A stretch of 20,740 nucleotides of DNA from Dimargaris cristalligena (lineage: Eukaryota; Kickxellomycota; Dimargaritomycetes; Dimargaritales; Dimargaritaceae): positions 1-20,740 of the forward strand of contig JANBQC010000512.1 in NCBI GenBank assembly GCA_027576995.1. Direction: 5' to 3'. A model generated the notes under the pieces. The model made no database searches. It was given only the letters and a program-made list of their open reading frames with translations, and was not told the DNA's origin. Made by a program: the position numbers and the translations under genes. The first letter of the stretch is position 1. Each line of letters opens with the position of its first letter. Positions 18,989 to 20,740 of the stretch are shown here, one piece after another.

Positions 18989-20740
18989 CTATATATCGCA
19001 ATTTTCCAAATCTCAACCATTCATCACTGATGTGTAATCACAGACTTAAAGGTCATTCATAAATACTTTGCACTAATTTATTTCGTATCTGAATTACTTT
19101 GTCTAAAATAGCTCCTTATAAATAGTATTCAGCTGATCTTCTAAGGCTTCTTTATACATTTTACTTTCACTTTTAATCAGTGCTATTTTTTAACAATCGA
19201 TGACAGCACTCTATGTAAATCATACTATAGAATATGATACGAGCCTAGGGGGAGTTGAGAAACAATGGTCAATATGTGTAGACATAATAGCCAATATATC
19301 AGCATGGCCTGATAGTCCAACGATACTATAAATTACATTGCTAGTGTTGAAAGAGCGTGAGGTATGAGCAAATTTTATTAAGGAATTAATATATGTAGAT
19401 TGAACTTGCTGAAGTGATGTGGGCGCTAGTAAACTGGAGAATCAGAGTGCGTGACCAATACATATTTATATGGACCATAACAGTTATCCAATAAGCCTAA
19501 AGAAGGTCAATAGCATATCCGCCGAACCTTCCCAAATAGTGCTCTAGATAACAGGACTGGTGACACCCACAGTGAGATGTTGGTTAACCAGGAGTCCCTG
19601 GTTGGGATGTAGGCAGCTGGGGTATACTCTCGATAGCAGGTGCTGTGGCCAGAACTACGGATCTGGTCATACCAACGGGCTCCAAAGAAACCAGACTGCC
19701 TCGGTGACTGGGGTTGGACCCTGTGGTGATTGCGGATGTAACATTATCTTAGCCGTGTTAAGATGTATGGTAGTACCTAGGCAATATAGTTATTATGCCA
19801 TTACTAAGTGTATGTAGTATCGTCCACTTCATGGCAAATATCTACAACATATTCAAATAACTGGGCAAAATAGAATTGTGTTAGTCATTAAAACCACACC
19901 TGGATTAAACACCATTATATGTGTGCTCTTATTATAGCTAAGAGTGGATATCATATAAGTCACCATGCCAAAAATTTCAACTATTTACAATGCCACATTC
20001 AGGCTTTTGGCGCCAACAGACTGGTCATCAATTCAAATGAGAATGATTAGATGCTACTGAGGATGTGACCTTTTATTGGTGCATACTAGGCTGTCTATTG
20101 CTACTATAATCTTATAACACACCCCCTATATTGTTCAAAGCCTTATTATTTAAGATCTCGTGTTAGATTATGGCCATTTTTATGTTGGGTATGTTTGTAG
20201 CACCTTTCAATAGTAATTTATACATCTATGATGGCATTCCACATTGATATGAAAGAGTACCCCTAGGTTTGGTGCCTGTATGCACAAAATGGACCTAAAA
20301 AATATTCGCATACATCTACATTAAGGAATGTCCTAGTTTTCATGACAAAAAATCACCATTTGGTTTAATGATACATTATTTTTACCTGTGGTGACCCCTA
20401 ATCCAACTGAATTCGGCTTCGTGGGGCCATACCTTGAAGAAATAGTGGCATTGTCATTATACTTAGACATTAGCGAGACATAAGGGGTGGGAAACAAGGG
20501 TGCCATATCTAGCTAGGCAATTCGAGTGCAGAATATATGGGGAAAAGGGCCAGTAATCGGGAATGTAAGGTCATATTGACAATGAACAAATAGGCTAATG
20601 CTGATGTACCTTGTTTTTAGTGAGCAGGGAATATCAATCAGAATAGCCAAATTGTTCTTGACTACTACAGGGAAAAGCATTATTATTCATGGAATGAATG
20701 CTTCTCCAAGTGAATGGGAAGTACTATTGTTAGTGAAAGA
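18989..20740. other. Right end, no supported gene
   Basis: AT-rich sequence with short frames only, apart from the GC-richer Cys-containing frame noted separately at 19560-19817. I looked for transposase, reverse transcriptase, tRNA and splice-site patterns and found none that I would defend. It may be further decayed repeat sequence. Confidence 0.4.
19560..19817 (+). other. GC-richer, Cys-containing open frame of unknown status
   Basis: A frame of 85 codons (opening with GTG) stands in a local GC-rich island (about 19560-19750). Cys residues cluster (RCCGQNYGSGH, then GPCGDCGCN), a spacing loosely like chitin-binding or other secreted Cys-rich modules, but the pattern is not complete. The opposite strand also has a readable Ser/Thr/Pro-rich frame there. 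No ATG, signal peptide or splice sites could be fixed. Possibly a remnant exon. Confidence 0.2.

Overview
This is a window of fungal nuclear DNA. The genes carry short spliceosomal introns (about 160-330 nt) with GTAAGT-type donors, and Kozak-like context surrounds the start codons. Codons are compact and the noncoding DNA is AT-rich and full of microsatellites. The proteins are eukaryotic, with ordinary TAA/TAG stops. Intron-rich small genes together with long AT-rich repeats suggest an early-diverging (zoopagomycete/mucoromycete-like) fungus. That placement is inference; the sequence alone does not name the species.

Left part (1-12.9 kb) is gene-bearing. I reconstructed five spliced genes by joining exons at consensus splice sites with matching phases: (1) phosphopantothenoylcysteine synthetase for coenzyme A synthesis, + strand, 898-2790, 4 exons, 375 aa; (2) the PP1 catalytic subunit (Glc7 type), + strand, 5139-6533, 3 exons, 327 aa; (3) a mitochondrial-type tRNA m1A58 methyltransferase of the TRM61 family, - strand, 10136-7823, 5 coding exons, 452 aa, with an Arg-rich presequence and probably an intron in its 5' leader; (4) a Tctex-type dynein light chain, + strand, 10780-11963, 5 exons, 116 aa; (5) a small unrecognised gene, - strand, 12915-12191, 3 exons, 111 aa. 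Genes 2/3 and 4/5 are convergent; genes 3/4 are divergent and share about 640 bp. These are unrelated housekeeping functions, as expected in a fungal chromosome, not a pathway cluster.

Right part (about 13-20.7 kb) is a graveyard of mobile and duplicated sequence. It holds a possible retroelement leader and gag-like start (13.65-14.25 kb). Next comes a block of about 2.5 kb with no CpG dinucleotide at all (15026-17513). That block contains a decayed Ty1/copia pol fragment on the - strand, an LTR-like segment, two diverged direct repeats, and the 3' half of a Tc1/mariner transposase with many stops. Beyond it lies an F-box/leucine-rich pseudogene (17975 to about 18960) that keeps one reading frame for nearly 1 kb although ten stop codons interrupt it. 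The last 1.7 kb has no gene I can support. The decay pattern (CpG loss, C-to-T type stops, few indels) looks like methylation- or RIP-like mutation of repeats and is the most interesting feature of the window.
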